Positions 1 to 6,787 of a stretch of DNA of 64,000 nt are shown one piece after another. Position 1 is the first letter of the stretch. Each line of letters opens with the position of its first letter. The notes under the pieces are model-generated. The model did not search any database. It was not told the origin of the DNA and saw only the letters and a program-made list of their open reading frames with translations. Source of the DNA: an uncultured Collinsella sp. (GTDB lineage: Bacteria > Actinomycetota > Coriobacteriia > Coriobacteriales > Coriobacteriaceae). The translations under genes and the position numbers were made by a program. The stretch is taken from contig CATWCP010000003.1 in NCBI GenBank assembly GCA_958349325.1, positions 10,977 to 74,976 of the forward strand. The letters run 5' to 3'.

Positions 1-351
1 GCCCTTGCCCGTTCGCCCCGCGGCGTCGGTGGCACCCTCGGCACCCGCGGGCCCCGCTACATACAGCAGTTGGACCCGGCGACCCGCGCACGCACGAAAG
101 ACCGAGCGCAACAGCTCGATATCGCCCACGGTATCGGTATGCGGGGTAAGGTAATTGGAAAGGTAGACCATGCGGTCGAACTCGTAGGCCTGATCCAGGT
201 GTTGCAGAAGCTCTTTCCACGAGGAATGGGGCGACGACTCGTCGCGGTACGCGTCCTGCGCGGCTACGACCTGCACATGGTCCCCGGGGAACGCCTTGGC
301 ACAAAAGTCATCGTCAACATATGCGGTGTTGCCAACAACCAGCACCTCCAT
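1..351 (-). CDS. N-terminal part of an unidentified protein, cut by the window edge
   Basis: The frame is open from an ATG at 351 to the first base (117 codons), preceded by a purine-rich ribosome site (GGGGAGGGG). The protein starts MEVLVVGNTAYVDDDFCAKA, a hydrophobic strand followed by a glycine turn, which suggests a Rossmann-like nucleotide-binding fold. Residues 60-90 (FDRMVYLSNYLTP) would fit a later strand of the same fold. NAD-dependent epimerase/dehydratase is one possibility, but no full motif lies inside the window. It is the last gene in the leftward direction, after the RloA/RloB pair, and need not share their operon because about 345 bases separate them. Confidence 0.65.
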   Translation of the reverse strand, partial: MEVLVVGNTAYVDDDFCAKAFPGDHVQVVAAQDAYRDESSPHSSWKELLQHLDQAYEFDRMVYLSNYLTPHTDTVGDIELLRSVFRACAGRRVQLLYVAGPAGAEGATDAAGRTGKG

Positions 352-696
352 GGCGCACCCCTCCCCTTAATTCCACATTTGTCATAGTCAAACATGCGTA
401 TTATACGCTGTCAACGCGAGCCAAGGCGCCTTTAAGGCTGTTTTAAGAACTTTTTTAGGGGATGTGGGGACATCGAGAGTGCTAAATGAGCACCCAATCC
501 AGAAGTGCGGTGAAAAACCGAGATCTGTCAAACAGGCCCCTGTTTTGAGCATCCGCGACCTGCAGTTTTGCTGGCAAAAATCGGTGTGCGCTCGGCGAGT
601 TTCGATTTTCCCCGCACTTCTCCTACGCACCGGACTCGCAATAGCGCAGTACAATCCGCCAATCGCACTAACCGGAAAGCCAATCCAGCGACTCGC
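352..696. other. Intergenic stretch without a supported gene
   Basis: This space separates the RloB stop from the start of the partial gene. Short open frames here lack ribosome sites and gene-like composition. Around 421-460 there is a small palindrome (AAGGCGCCTT) next to T-rich sequence that might help end transcription, but the stem is weak. I see nothing else. Confidence 0.5.
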
Positions 697-1365
697 CTAT
701 CCAACCAGATACGGCCCGATTACATCGAAAATTTCGCCCACCTTGGTTGCAGGGTTTTGCGCAGATGGTTTAACGTTACCCAGCCCCCTATGGTATGTGA
801 CGAGGCGCCCAGTACGCTGCAATGCTTCGCCACGCCTATCATCCACTGCCCCAAACATCCCGTCCAGGTTCTTGCGGTACTCGATACCCAAGTTCTTCAA
901 CATCTCCTGCGCGAGGGCATGCTGGCAGTCGGACGCGGACATATGCGCGGTCGTGTAGCGAAAGTGCAGAAGAGGCCACAGCTCGAAGCAGGGGTTGGAC
1001 CACAACGCGTGGAAAGTCCACGAACCATCAGAGAGCTCGTTGCACTTGCGCTCCATCGCATCAAAGTCGGACGCAGGGAAGTCATCCTTGTCATACACGA
1101 GCCACACGTGATCGAACGTCTCGGGCGCATAGCGACAGTGTTCGACGGCGAAGTCAAGCAGGTCAAGCGTGTGTCTGCCGGTCCCCTTAACGACAATGGC
1201 AACCTTGCGCTCGTTCGCCGCGCCCAACGCCGCACGCACGCCCTCAAAGTAGCGAGGCTCGGTCTCCTTGCCCTCGCTCACTACAAGATGACGCGTCATC
1301 TGAACCATGCGCGAGCGGCCCTCTCGCTTGCCGCTACGCCAGCCCTTCGACTTCTTCGCCACCAT
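697..1365 (-). CDS. rloB: RloB / AbiLii-like protein
   Basis: 222-residue RloB-family protein. Near the N-terminus it has VVSEGKETEPRYFEG, then VWLVYDKDDFP about residues 85-95, the E...DxD pattern of the family's TOPRIM-like core, then a conserved LWSNPCFELWPLLHF segment. RloB-type proteins are encoded next to RloA ATPases, often in phage-defence or restriction loci, and resemble AbiLii of the AbiL abortive-infection system; a nuclease role is inferred. ATG 1365 was chosen because it lies one base after the rloA stop with an AGGAG site inside the rloA end; an upstream in-frame start would overlap rloA. The basic N-terminus (AKKSKGWRSGKREGRSR) is typical. It is translationally coupled to rloA. 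Confidence 0.85.
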   Translation of the reverse strand: MVAKKSKGWRSGKREGRSRMVQMTRHLVVSEGKETEPRYFEGVRAALGAANERKVAIVVKGTGRHTLDLLDFAVEHCRYAPETFDHVWLVYDKDDFPASDFDAMERKCNELSDGSWTFHALWSNPCFELWPLLHFRYTTAHMSASDCQHALAQEMLKNLGIEYRKNLDGMFGAVDDRRGEALQRTGRLVTYHRGLGNVKPSAQNPATKVGEIFDVIGPYLVG

Positions 1366-1366
1366 G

Positions 1367-2584
1367 CTAATCCCACTCCTCGATGCGGGTGAGGTACGGA
1401 TCGGCACCGTAGCGACCGGACAGGTATTGCTTGTCGAAAGCCGCGTTCTTGCTTACCAGATTACCGTTTGCCTCGTGGATATCGGCGAGAGACCACAGTT
1501 GGCTCGCCTCCCCCTCGCCGCGTGCAGCGAACCATATCTCGTCACGGCGGAAGACATCGTTTCGCATGGTTGACACATCCTGGGACGAGAAGATGAGCTG
1601 CGCGCCACTCTTGTTGACCTCAGGATCCTTAAACAGCAGAATCACATAGCGAAGAAGCTTCGGGTGCAGTTTGGCGTCGAGCTCGTCTACCACAACGGTG
1701 CCACCACGCTCAAGCGCTGTCATCAGATACGCAGCCAACCCCATGAGCTTCTGGGTACCGGCAGATTCCTCGGATAAACGCAGCTCGTACGCCTTGCCGC
1801 TCACCTTGTGCCTCACGAAGACGCGCTGGCCGCGCCACTCCGGCGCCCTCTCCACTCTGAAGCCATCAATACGCACATCAACGGCGCGCAAAAAACGCGT
1901 GACCTCGCGCGAGTCGCCCTCGTCGAGCATTTGCTCGAGCATCCGCTCCAGGTAGGAACTGTTGTAGTTGAGAAACACGGCGTCGAGAAACCAGCTGGCC
2001 GCCTCCTGGACCACCGGCGCATCGAAGTTGATGCAAAGGAACGATAGGTACGGCAGGCTCGGGTTGAACCTCGCAGCCGTCACAAGCTTACGCAGTGTGG
2101 GGCCGAGTTCAACCTTTGTATCCTCGCGCTCGAACAGCATCGCCGTACGCGACGCTCCCAATTTACGCCGCCACAGCCCTTCGGACACGATCTCATCGGC
2201 GTGTACAGACAGAACATAGCGGTACTCATGCTCACCCGCGCGGTAATAGAGCTCGAACTCGGTGGGCTCGGCAGCAGACACGTCATCGAACTCAAACGCC
2301 GAACAACGGGCTATCAAGGGGAGATCACTCTCTGGTGCATCAGCGCTAGCAGACAGCAGTCTAATTGGTCTGGCCACCGCCGAACGAACGTAGTCAAGAG
2401 CCTCGAGCAGATTAGACTTGCCGCCAGCGTTGGGCCCGTACACCGCAGCCACCGGAAGGAAACTCTGCCCGTCGGAGCACTCGATGAGGGAACGCTCAAA
2501 CTCCTTCATCGGCATCGCCTGCATGGAAAGCTCAGCCTCGTCGCGATAGGACCGATAGTTCTTAAAGGTGAACTGACAAAGCAT
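1367..2584 (-). CDS. rloA: RloA / AbiLi-like AAA-family ATPase
   Basis: 405-residue ABC/SMC-like ATPase. FKNYRSYRDEAEL opens the fold, the Walker A motif GPNAGGKSNLLEAL is near residue 55, LSEESAGTQKLMGL near 290 looks like the ABC signature, and VVVDELDAKLHP is Walker B. This is the OLD/RloA layout without a C-terminal TOPRIM domain, that activity presumably lying in RloB. The pair matches AbiL-type defence, in which the ATPase is thought to sense infection and gate a nuclease. The start at 2584 (MLCQFTFKNYRSY) follows AAGGA by about 12 bases; ATG codons seven residues upstream are possible. It sits downstream of the retron and may belong to one composite island. Confidence 0.85.
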   Translation of the reverse strand: MLCQFTFKNYRSYRDEAELSMQAMPMKEFERSLIECSDGQSFLPVAAVYGPNAGGKSNLLEALDYVRSAVARPIRLLSASADAPESDLPLIARCSAFEFDDVSAAEPTEFELYYRAGEHEYRYVLSVHADEIVSEGLWRRKLGASRTAMLFEREDTKVELGPTLRKLVTAARFNPSLPYLSFLCINFDAPVVQEAASWFLDAVFLNYNSSYLERMLEQMLDEGDSREVTRFLRAVDVRIDGFRVERAPEWRGQRVFVRHKVSGKAYELRLSEESAGTQKLMGLAAYLMTALERGGTVVVDELDAKLHPKLLRYVILLFKDPEVNKSGAQLIFSSQDVSTMRNDVFRRDEIWFAARGEGEASQLWSLADIHEANGNLVSKNAAFDKQYLSGRYGADPYLTRIEEWD

Positions 2585-2929
2585 GGTACTCAACATTCCT
2601 TTCATTATTTTGAAAAGATATATCAGAGTTTTTCTTTGATTATAGACTTTAAGTAGTCTAAATCAAGTGCTTGCCACACCAATGACAGCAGGCGCACGGT
2701 GCCAAACCGAGCATACTCGACCATCCCATTGTCGGAATGGCGTTTAGCTAGCACGTCACACATTACATGCATGAAAAAAGGGCAACACTCTCTAACAGAA
2801 GGCGTCACCCTTAAAGCTCCCAAAGAGCTTTTGTATATTGCTATATAGAATATGCAACCGATTCGAGAGTGGTTCAAAAAGCTAACCGAAACAACCGTCA
2901 CGTGACCCCCACAGAGGGTCACCTAACAA
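2585..2929. other. AT-rich spacer between the retron RT and rloA
   Basis: No convincing gene. Just after the RT stop a small hairpin (GTGACCC at 2902-2908 pairing with GGGTCAC at 2915-2921) could end transcription on the minus strand, though it lacks a clear T-run. A 99-codon minus-strand frame (2623-2922) ends in the protein-like tail LDLDYLKSIIKEKL, so a remnant of an older gene is possible. The start of that frame has no ribosome site. Confidence 0.4.
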
Positions 2930-3886
2930 TTACCCATAGGCGAGCTCCACTAACGCTGGCATAACGCCTCCGCTAGACACAGCCTTACCATAGCTCGCGT
3001 ACTTAGCTAAAAGTGCATTGCAATACTCCGGTTCAACCTGTTTACAAAAGCTCAAGTGGCCTAAAACGCGATGGGCGTGATTACGATCGCACTCGCGCAT
3101 AAGCACCTGGTATAAGGAGCGCTTTAGCTCTGCTTTTCTTTGAGGCCCCAGTCGAAGGACGCCATCGCAGTCGAGATAGATGCCCGTGATTTTACGTAGG
3201 TGCCCTCGTCCAAAACAGCGAGTTTTGTCCTTATTCAGATTAAAACCCTTTTGCTTTAGGCGGTCATCGACAATAGCTAAAATCTCCGCAGAGTCTATCC
3301 ATTCAGTTGATGAAATGCAGATGTCGTCAGAGTATCGCGAGTAGACGAATCTTTCGCCTAGTCTAGCTGCAATCTCATGGTCAAACGAAGCCATTATACG
3401 ATTGGCAATAAAGGGCGAACACGGAGAACCCGTTGCAAGAGAACCCCGATAACATGATAAAGCTACGAGAAGATCGACATCGTCTGCAGTAAGACGCGAG
3501 CGAGGTTCAGCGTTTGTCGACCGATACGTTCCCCCTGAAAACAAATTCCTGACCATTTGCTGAGTGCAGGACTCAAAGAAATGGCAAATATCAAGCAGAA
3601 GAAAATGGCTGCTCTTAGCATGAAGCCCGGCATTACGGCAGACGCTTGAGCCCTTTTCGTAGGCTGTGGCGTAAGGAAGATCTATATCAAACTCAGTATT
3701 TATATAATCCGAAATCCAACATTGGACGAGCTTCAAATCTGGCCGAGGCGCAACAATCTTTCTTCCACCGGCTAAAAAACTGTGGTACTTATCTGTCGTT
3801 GAGCTTACAAGGCCCAATAGCTGACAATTTGTCATTCCAAGGTCGAAGCAAATTCTATCCGCAATAGACACCGGCAACGCCTCCAT
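2930..3886 (-). CDS. Retron-type reverse transcriptase
   Basis: 318-residue compact RT. It has the retron-specific NAxxH motif (NAGLH, residues 85-89), the first catalytic Asp in LLLDICHFF (D99), the TGSPCSP motif (152-158), the catalytic box YSDD (185-188), and an ITG version of the retron VTG motif (233-235), which recognises the cognate RNA. Length and motif order match Ec86 RT (about 320 residues). It would prime from a guanosine of the msr RNA and make the msDNA hairpin. It overlaps the effector frame by 32 bases, so the two were translationally coupled. GTG 3871 has a better-placed GGAGG and is an alternative start. Codon use and lower GC set it apart from the housekeeping genes. The gene looks intact, but it lies downstream of an insertion in the effector. 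Confidence 0.93.
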   Translation of the reverse strand: MEALPVSIADRICFDLGMTNCQLLGLVSSTTDKYHSFLAGGRKIVAPRPDLKLVQCWISDYINTEFDIDLPYATAYEKGSSVCRNAGLHAKSSHFLLLDICHFFESCTQQMVRNLFSGGTYRSTNAEPRSRLTADDVDLLVALSCYRGSLATGSPCSPFIANRIMASFDHEIAARLGERFVYSRYSDDICISSTEWIDSAEILAIVDDRLKQKGFNLNKDKTRCFGRGHLRKITGIYLDCDGVLRLGPQRKAELKRSLYQVLMRECDRNHAHRVLGHLSFCKQVEPEYCNALLAKYASYGKAVSSGGVMPALVELAYG

Positions 3887-4688
3887 ACCCCATTGATCTC
3901 TTACGAAGGATTACCCGCGCCCTCATATTTAAGAAATCTCGGTCTTCGTATCTCTTAAACATGAAATAGGAATCAAGGTGTATCGTGCTTTTAATCAGAT
4001 AATCCGGACCCCTATTGCATCTCACTTTAGAAACAAGACCGGTAGCTCTCATCATGCAGCAAACATCCGACCAAGATATCGGAACACCGGCATTGTTCAT
4101 GTCTGCATTTAAAATGGGCGAGAATATTTTGAGCTTACTAGCACGGAAGCCTTTGGCCGCACAATATATCGTTCGTAAATCGGTCTCTGACATGGGGCCC
4201 AATATTTGGAGCAAATCAAGTAACTCATGGACGAGCGAGCCCACGTTAATCTTGGACTCATCTCGATTGATCATCTTTCTAGCGGCCTTTAAGCCAGCCT
4301 TGCCCCGCTTAGTAGCATTAACACCAATAAGGGGTCTTAGTTCAGAAACAAAGCGGCACAAGTCAGGCGAAGACATCGGGTTATTTAAGTCTAAGTAAAA
4401 GACTTTGTTAAGCGAAGAGTCGCCCGTAGCTATTTCTTTCACTGGCCCATCAATCAAGAAGCTCCGAGAGCCCCTATATTGCTTTCCAACAGCAACAGAG
4501 GTAATCCAAGCAGCATGAGGCAAAGCGGAGAAAGCACCCAACTCGCAAAAAGATCCACAGCTCTCTGCAAAAATCAATATCCAGTCAGATATGTCGGCAA
4601 GCATGGCCTCTTGCTGAAGTAAATTGAGTCTCGAACCGTCCATTTCCGCCGCTACGTCTTCGGCAGTAAGACAAAAAACGTTTTTTAA
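3855..4688 (-). pseudogene. Retron effector, C-terminal part (NDT-like, Ec86 type), split by IS1595
   Basis: This holds most of a retron effector: MLADISDWILIFAESCGSFC, then ELGAFS, then RSFLIDGPV, matching the nucleoside-deoxyribosyltransferase-like domain of the Ec86/St85 effectors. A C-terminal part (about 150 residues) that looks like a winged-helix DNA-binding domain follows. The frame is disrupted by an IS1595 element whose end is at 4689; the target duplication occupies 4681-4688. The first part of the gene lies at 6166-6347. Fusing the pieces with one duplication copy gives an uninterrupted 335-codon protein (Ec86 effector about 307). Open reading continues upstream into the element to 4832, so an automatic call may start at 4727 or 4832, but those residues are transposon-encoded and lack the first strand of the fold. 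Confidence 0.85.
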
Positions 4689-4713
4689 GGCTCTGTTAGA
4701 CCATGATTGACAT
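4681..4713. repeat. Left target duplication and terminal inverted repeat of the IS1595 element
   Basis: TTTTTTAA (4681-4688) is the target duplication. The 25-base terminal repeat (4689-4713) starts GGCTCTGTTAGACCA and ends GATTGACAT; it matches the right end at 24 of 25 positions. Confidence 0.93.
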
Positions 4714-4747
4714 TCTGCCCCAATCATCTTTTTGAAATTGCAAGATA

Positions 4748-4787
4748 ATCGCCCCCTTGCCGGGTTTGAATCCGGCAAAGGGGCGAT
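4748..4787 (-). terminator. GC-rich hairpin inside the IS1595 element
   Basis: A stem of about 16 bp (ATCGCCCC...GCCGG with its complement, one G-U pair, seven-base loop) follows the antitoxin gene. It has no T-run, so it may be a weak terminator or insulator protecting the element. A shorter inverted pair (GCAAGATA-TCG, 4740-4751 and 4842-4853) encloses it. Confidence 0.5.
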
Positions 4788-4845
4788 GTGCTCAAGATCT
4801 GTCGGGTCAATCGTGAGGGTCCCATCGCCCAAGTCGATTTGCCGA

Positions 4846-5043
4846 CTATCTTGCCGTCTTCCCGTCGGGCACCGGCGCCTTGACCCTCATCTCGAACGGC
4901 AACCCGCCCTTCCGGACGGGCGCCCTGAGGAACGCGTTGACGGCGGTGGACATGGACAGGCCGAGCTCGTCCAGGATGGCCGTGGCCTCCTTTTTGGCCT
5001 CCGGGTCGATCCGGATCGTCGTGGCCGGTATATTCGACGGCAT
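4846..5043 (-). CDS. RelB/DinJ-family antitoxin-like passenger of the IS element
   Basis: 65-residue ribbon-helix-helix protein: MPSNIPATTIRIDPEAKKEA, then LDELGLSMSTAVNAFLRAPV, ending LPFEMRVKAPVPD. This is the DinJ/RelB pattern of a DNA-binding strand, helix-turn-helix and toxin-wrapping tail. ATG 5043 has AAAGG eight bases upstream; the longer frame upstream lacks family similarity. No RelE/YafQ-type toxin follows; the element's hairpin and left end come next. As it lies between the terminal repeats it is element cargo, and may regulate the transposase promoter or act as an anti-addiction gene. Its function is inferred. Confidence 0.82.
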   Translation of the reverse strand: MPSNIPATTIRIDPEAKKEATAILDELGLSMSTAVNAFLRAPVRKGGLPFEMRVKAPVPDGKTAR

Positions 5044-5119
5044 GGCTGCACCTTTCCTCGTATATCGCGATGCGACCATTCTACTGTCTCTATGCGGCGG
5101 CTTCGGTCCAGTAGTCCAT

Positions 5120-6089
5120 TTAGGGCGGCAGGACGTTGAACATATCATGGATGCGGCTCCTGCACACGCCGTTGGCGAGCTGTCGCGCGACCGTGCGCTC
5201 GGCGGTGCCGGAATCGGTCGCCATGAAGGTCCGGCACCACTTGAACCAAGCGAGGTAGGTGCCGAGGTGCTTCGTCGACACGCCCTTAAACGGCTTCATG
5301 AAGGTATCGAGGAGCGAATGGACGGTGTTGATCCGGTTGATGGTCCCCTCGGAAGGGTCCTTGGAATCGTAGGCCGTGTGTGCGTCGACCTCGAGCTCCG
5401 CGAGGACGTCGACATAGGCGGACGCCTTGTCCGTCGCTACGACGGAAGCGGACGCGATGCGGTCCCTCAGCACGTCCATGGCGCGTTTCCTCGACAGGAT
5501 GCCTCGTCCCGAGACCTGGAGAAACGTCTCGTTCGAGTCGTTCACGCCGGTCATGACGCAGATCTGCTCGCGCGACAGTCCGCGCCTGTGCACCTGCTTG
5601 CCACGATGTCGGGAGTGACGTGGCATCGTAAATGACCCCTTCGTGTGGTTGCCCTTGAACGACTCGGGGAAGTAGGTCTCGTCGAGCTCGCAGCCGCAGC
5701 CCCGCCCGGTCTTGAACGAGGGCGAGTAGGCCGAGAGACACTCGATGAGCCTGTGGCGCATGGTGTAGGCGGTCTTGAGGCAGACATGGCAGCGCCCCGC
5801 GCATTCGCGCAGGGGCAGCATGAGAACGAAGCACTCGGCATTGGCCATCCAGGTCTCCTTCGGGAGCCTGCTCGTCCCCAGGATGTGCCCGCTGCCCATG
5901 CCGAAGGTCCTGCCGCAATCCTGGCAGAGGTAACGCTGCTCGCCGTTCTTTGATTTGCCCTTCTTCACGACCGCGGCGGACCCGCAGCGCGGGGAGCGCT
6001 CGGCCTCGTAGGCGGAGCCGGCGGCGTTCGGTCCTGCTGAGGCTCGCGATGTCCCTCTTGAAGGTGATTACCAGGTCCTCGGCGTTCAT
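5120..6089 (-). pseudogene. IS1595-family (ISXO2-like) transposase, frameshifted near its start
   Basis: Most of the protein reads in one frame from about 6030 to 5120: a zinc ribbon (PRCGS...CQDCGRTFG), then CELDETYFPESFKG with the first catalytic Asp, VVATDKASAYVDV with the second, and NTVHSLLDTFMKPF with the third site, typical of ISXO2-like DDE transposases. The start MNAEDLVITFKRDIASLS at 6089 is in another frame; the switch falls about 6020-6050, and the second frame has no ATG upstream of the zinc ribbon. The first cysteine of the ribbon is serine (SPRCGS), which also suggests decay. Starting at GTG 5968 would lose the zinc ribbon. Programmed frameshifting is possible but no slippery run is evident. 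Confidence 0.8.
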
Positions 6090-6140
6090 GCTGCCCCGCG
6101 GTCTACGAGGCTAACGATATGGCGCCGTGATGACATATGT

Positions 6141-6173
6141 ATGTCAATCTTGGTCTAACAGAGCCTTTTTTAA
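6141..6173. repeat. Right terminal inverted repeat and target duplication of the IS1595 element
   Basis: The inverted repeat is at 6141-6165 and ends in GGTCTAACAGAGCC; the second copy of the duplication TTTTTTAA is at 6166-6173. Confidence 0.93.
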
Positions 6174-6347
6174 AGCCTTGGTGTGATTGTTGGACACATA
6201 AGCTCTAAAGAAACGTCGAGAGGAATACAGGCTCTGGTCACCGCCGCAGGGAAAGATAAACAAGGGCAGTTTATTAACGTCACGATTAACCCTCAGATGA
6301 TTTCTAAGAATATTCAAATCAGTTTTACTGATACAGTCGCAGAGCAT
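6166..6347 (-). pseudogene. Retron effector, N-terminal part
   Basis: From ATG 6347 the frame gives MLCDCISKTDLN, then LPLFIFPCGGDQSLYSSRRF, then SNNHTKALKK. LFIFPCGGD aligns with the first strand and nucleotide-binding turn of the Ec86 effector (TIFLCGGD). The frame reaches the IS end at 6165 and stops inside it at 6144-6146. Joining to the piece at 3855-4688 with one duplication copy gives THTKALKNVFCLTAEDV-like continuity with no stop. GAGGT lies five bases before the ATG, and the start is 20 bases after the a2 end of the retron RNA, giving RNA-effector-RT order as in Ec86. Confidence 0.85.
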
Positions 6348-6367
6348 TGCACCTCGATTCCAATAAG

Positions 6368-6535
6368 GACAAGGCCGCACAGTCCGTGCATATGGTCATT
6401 CCGTAGGCACGGTTTCGGGTCCGTGACTATGGAATGACCATATGCACGGACCCGAATTGGTAAAAACGTCTCAGTCCATCTTTAACAGAGGACTTGCTCC
6501 AATCGGGGCAATCAATGACTAGCTGCGACCTTGTC
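6368..6535 (-). ncRNA. Retron msr-msd RNA
   Basis: This has the layout of a retron RNA. Two 12-base segments, a1 (6524-6535, GACAAGGTCGCA) and a2 (6368-6379), pair completely with one G-U. After a1 comes AGC, where the branching G is expected, then two short hairpins, including AGTCC/GGACT around the loop TCTGTTAAAGAT. The msd is a 70-base hairpin (6382-6451) with a perfect 21-bp outer stem (arms 6382-6402 and 6431-6451) and an inner CACGG/CCGTG stem. An alternative 12-bp fold, TTCGGGTCCGTG with its complement, competes with the main stem. It lies immediately upstream of the effector start, as in Ec86. Its boundaries are inferred from pairing. Confidence 0.85.
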
Positions 6536-6787
6536 TCAAGTAACTTTACCATCAATATGTGTCTTAGGCTTGATATTGGCCGTCTTTAAATACCATGGCA
6601 GACATACGCACTCGCCCTTGACTATATTTGTCGTCACCACAAATAGCGACAGTCCTAAACCAGACCCAAATCAAACATCAGCAGAGCCGCAACGTTGTAC
6701 CAAGTTCCATCATCAAGTGAACGTCACATTTATGCGCCCTGTCCACAAAAGCGATTTCAATATTTGCAAAAAGCGGAGTTAAATCCC
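6536..6787 (-). other. AT-rich spacer with the presumed retron promoter
   Basis: No gene is supported. The stretch lies between the stop of the membrane-protein gene and a1 of the retron RNA, so the retron promoter should be here or the RNA may be processed from a longer transcript. I cannot pick out a convincing -35/-10 pair. Confidence 0.35.

Larger units (their letters stand above)
4689..6165 (-). mobile_element. IS1595-family insertion sequence with an antitoxin passenger gene
   Basis: A 1,477-bp element bounded by 25-bp inverted repeats with one mismatch and flanked by the 8-bp duplication TTTTTTAA (4681-4688 and 6166-6173), the size expected for IS1595. It holds a frameshifted transposase (5120-6089) and a RelB/DinJ-like antitoxin gene (4846-5043), both leftward, and a hairpin between the antitoxin and the left end. 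It interrupts the retron effector, and precise loss of element plus one duplication copy would restore the frame. The exact duplication and near-identical ends point to a recent insertion, yet the transposase frame is broken, so the copy probably needed a transposase supplied in trans or decayed afterwards. Confidence 0.93.

Noticed and set aside
2623..2922. A third retron gene of 99 codons downstream of the RT
   Set aside because: No ribosome site and only its last 45 residues look protein-like; kept as a possible relic only.
3855..4832. A complete 325-residue effector starting at 4832 or 4727
   Set aside because: Residues before the 4688/4689 junction are encoded by the IS end and hairpin, and the first strand of the fold is missing; it is present at 6166-6347.
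4738..4853. Inverted GCAAGATA-TCG arms around a strong hairpin, just upstream of the effector remnant, looking like a retron msr-msd
   Set aside because: The whole structure lies inside the IS1595 terminal repeats; the real retron RNA is upstream of the effector start at 6368-6535.
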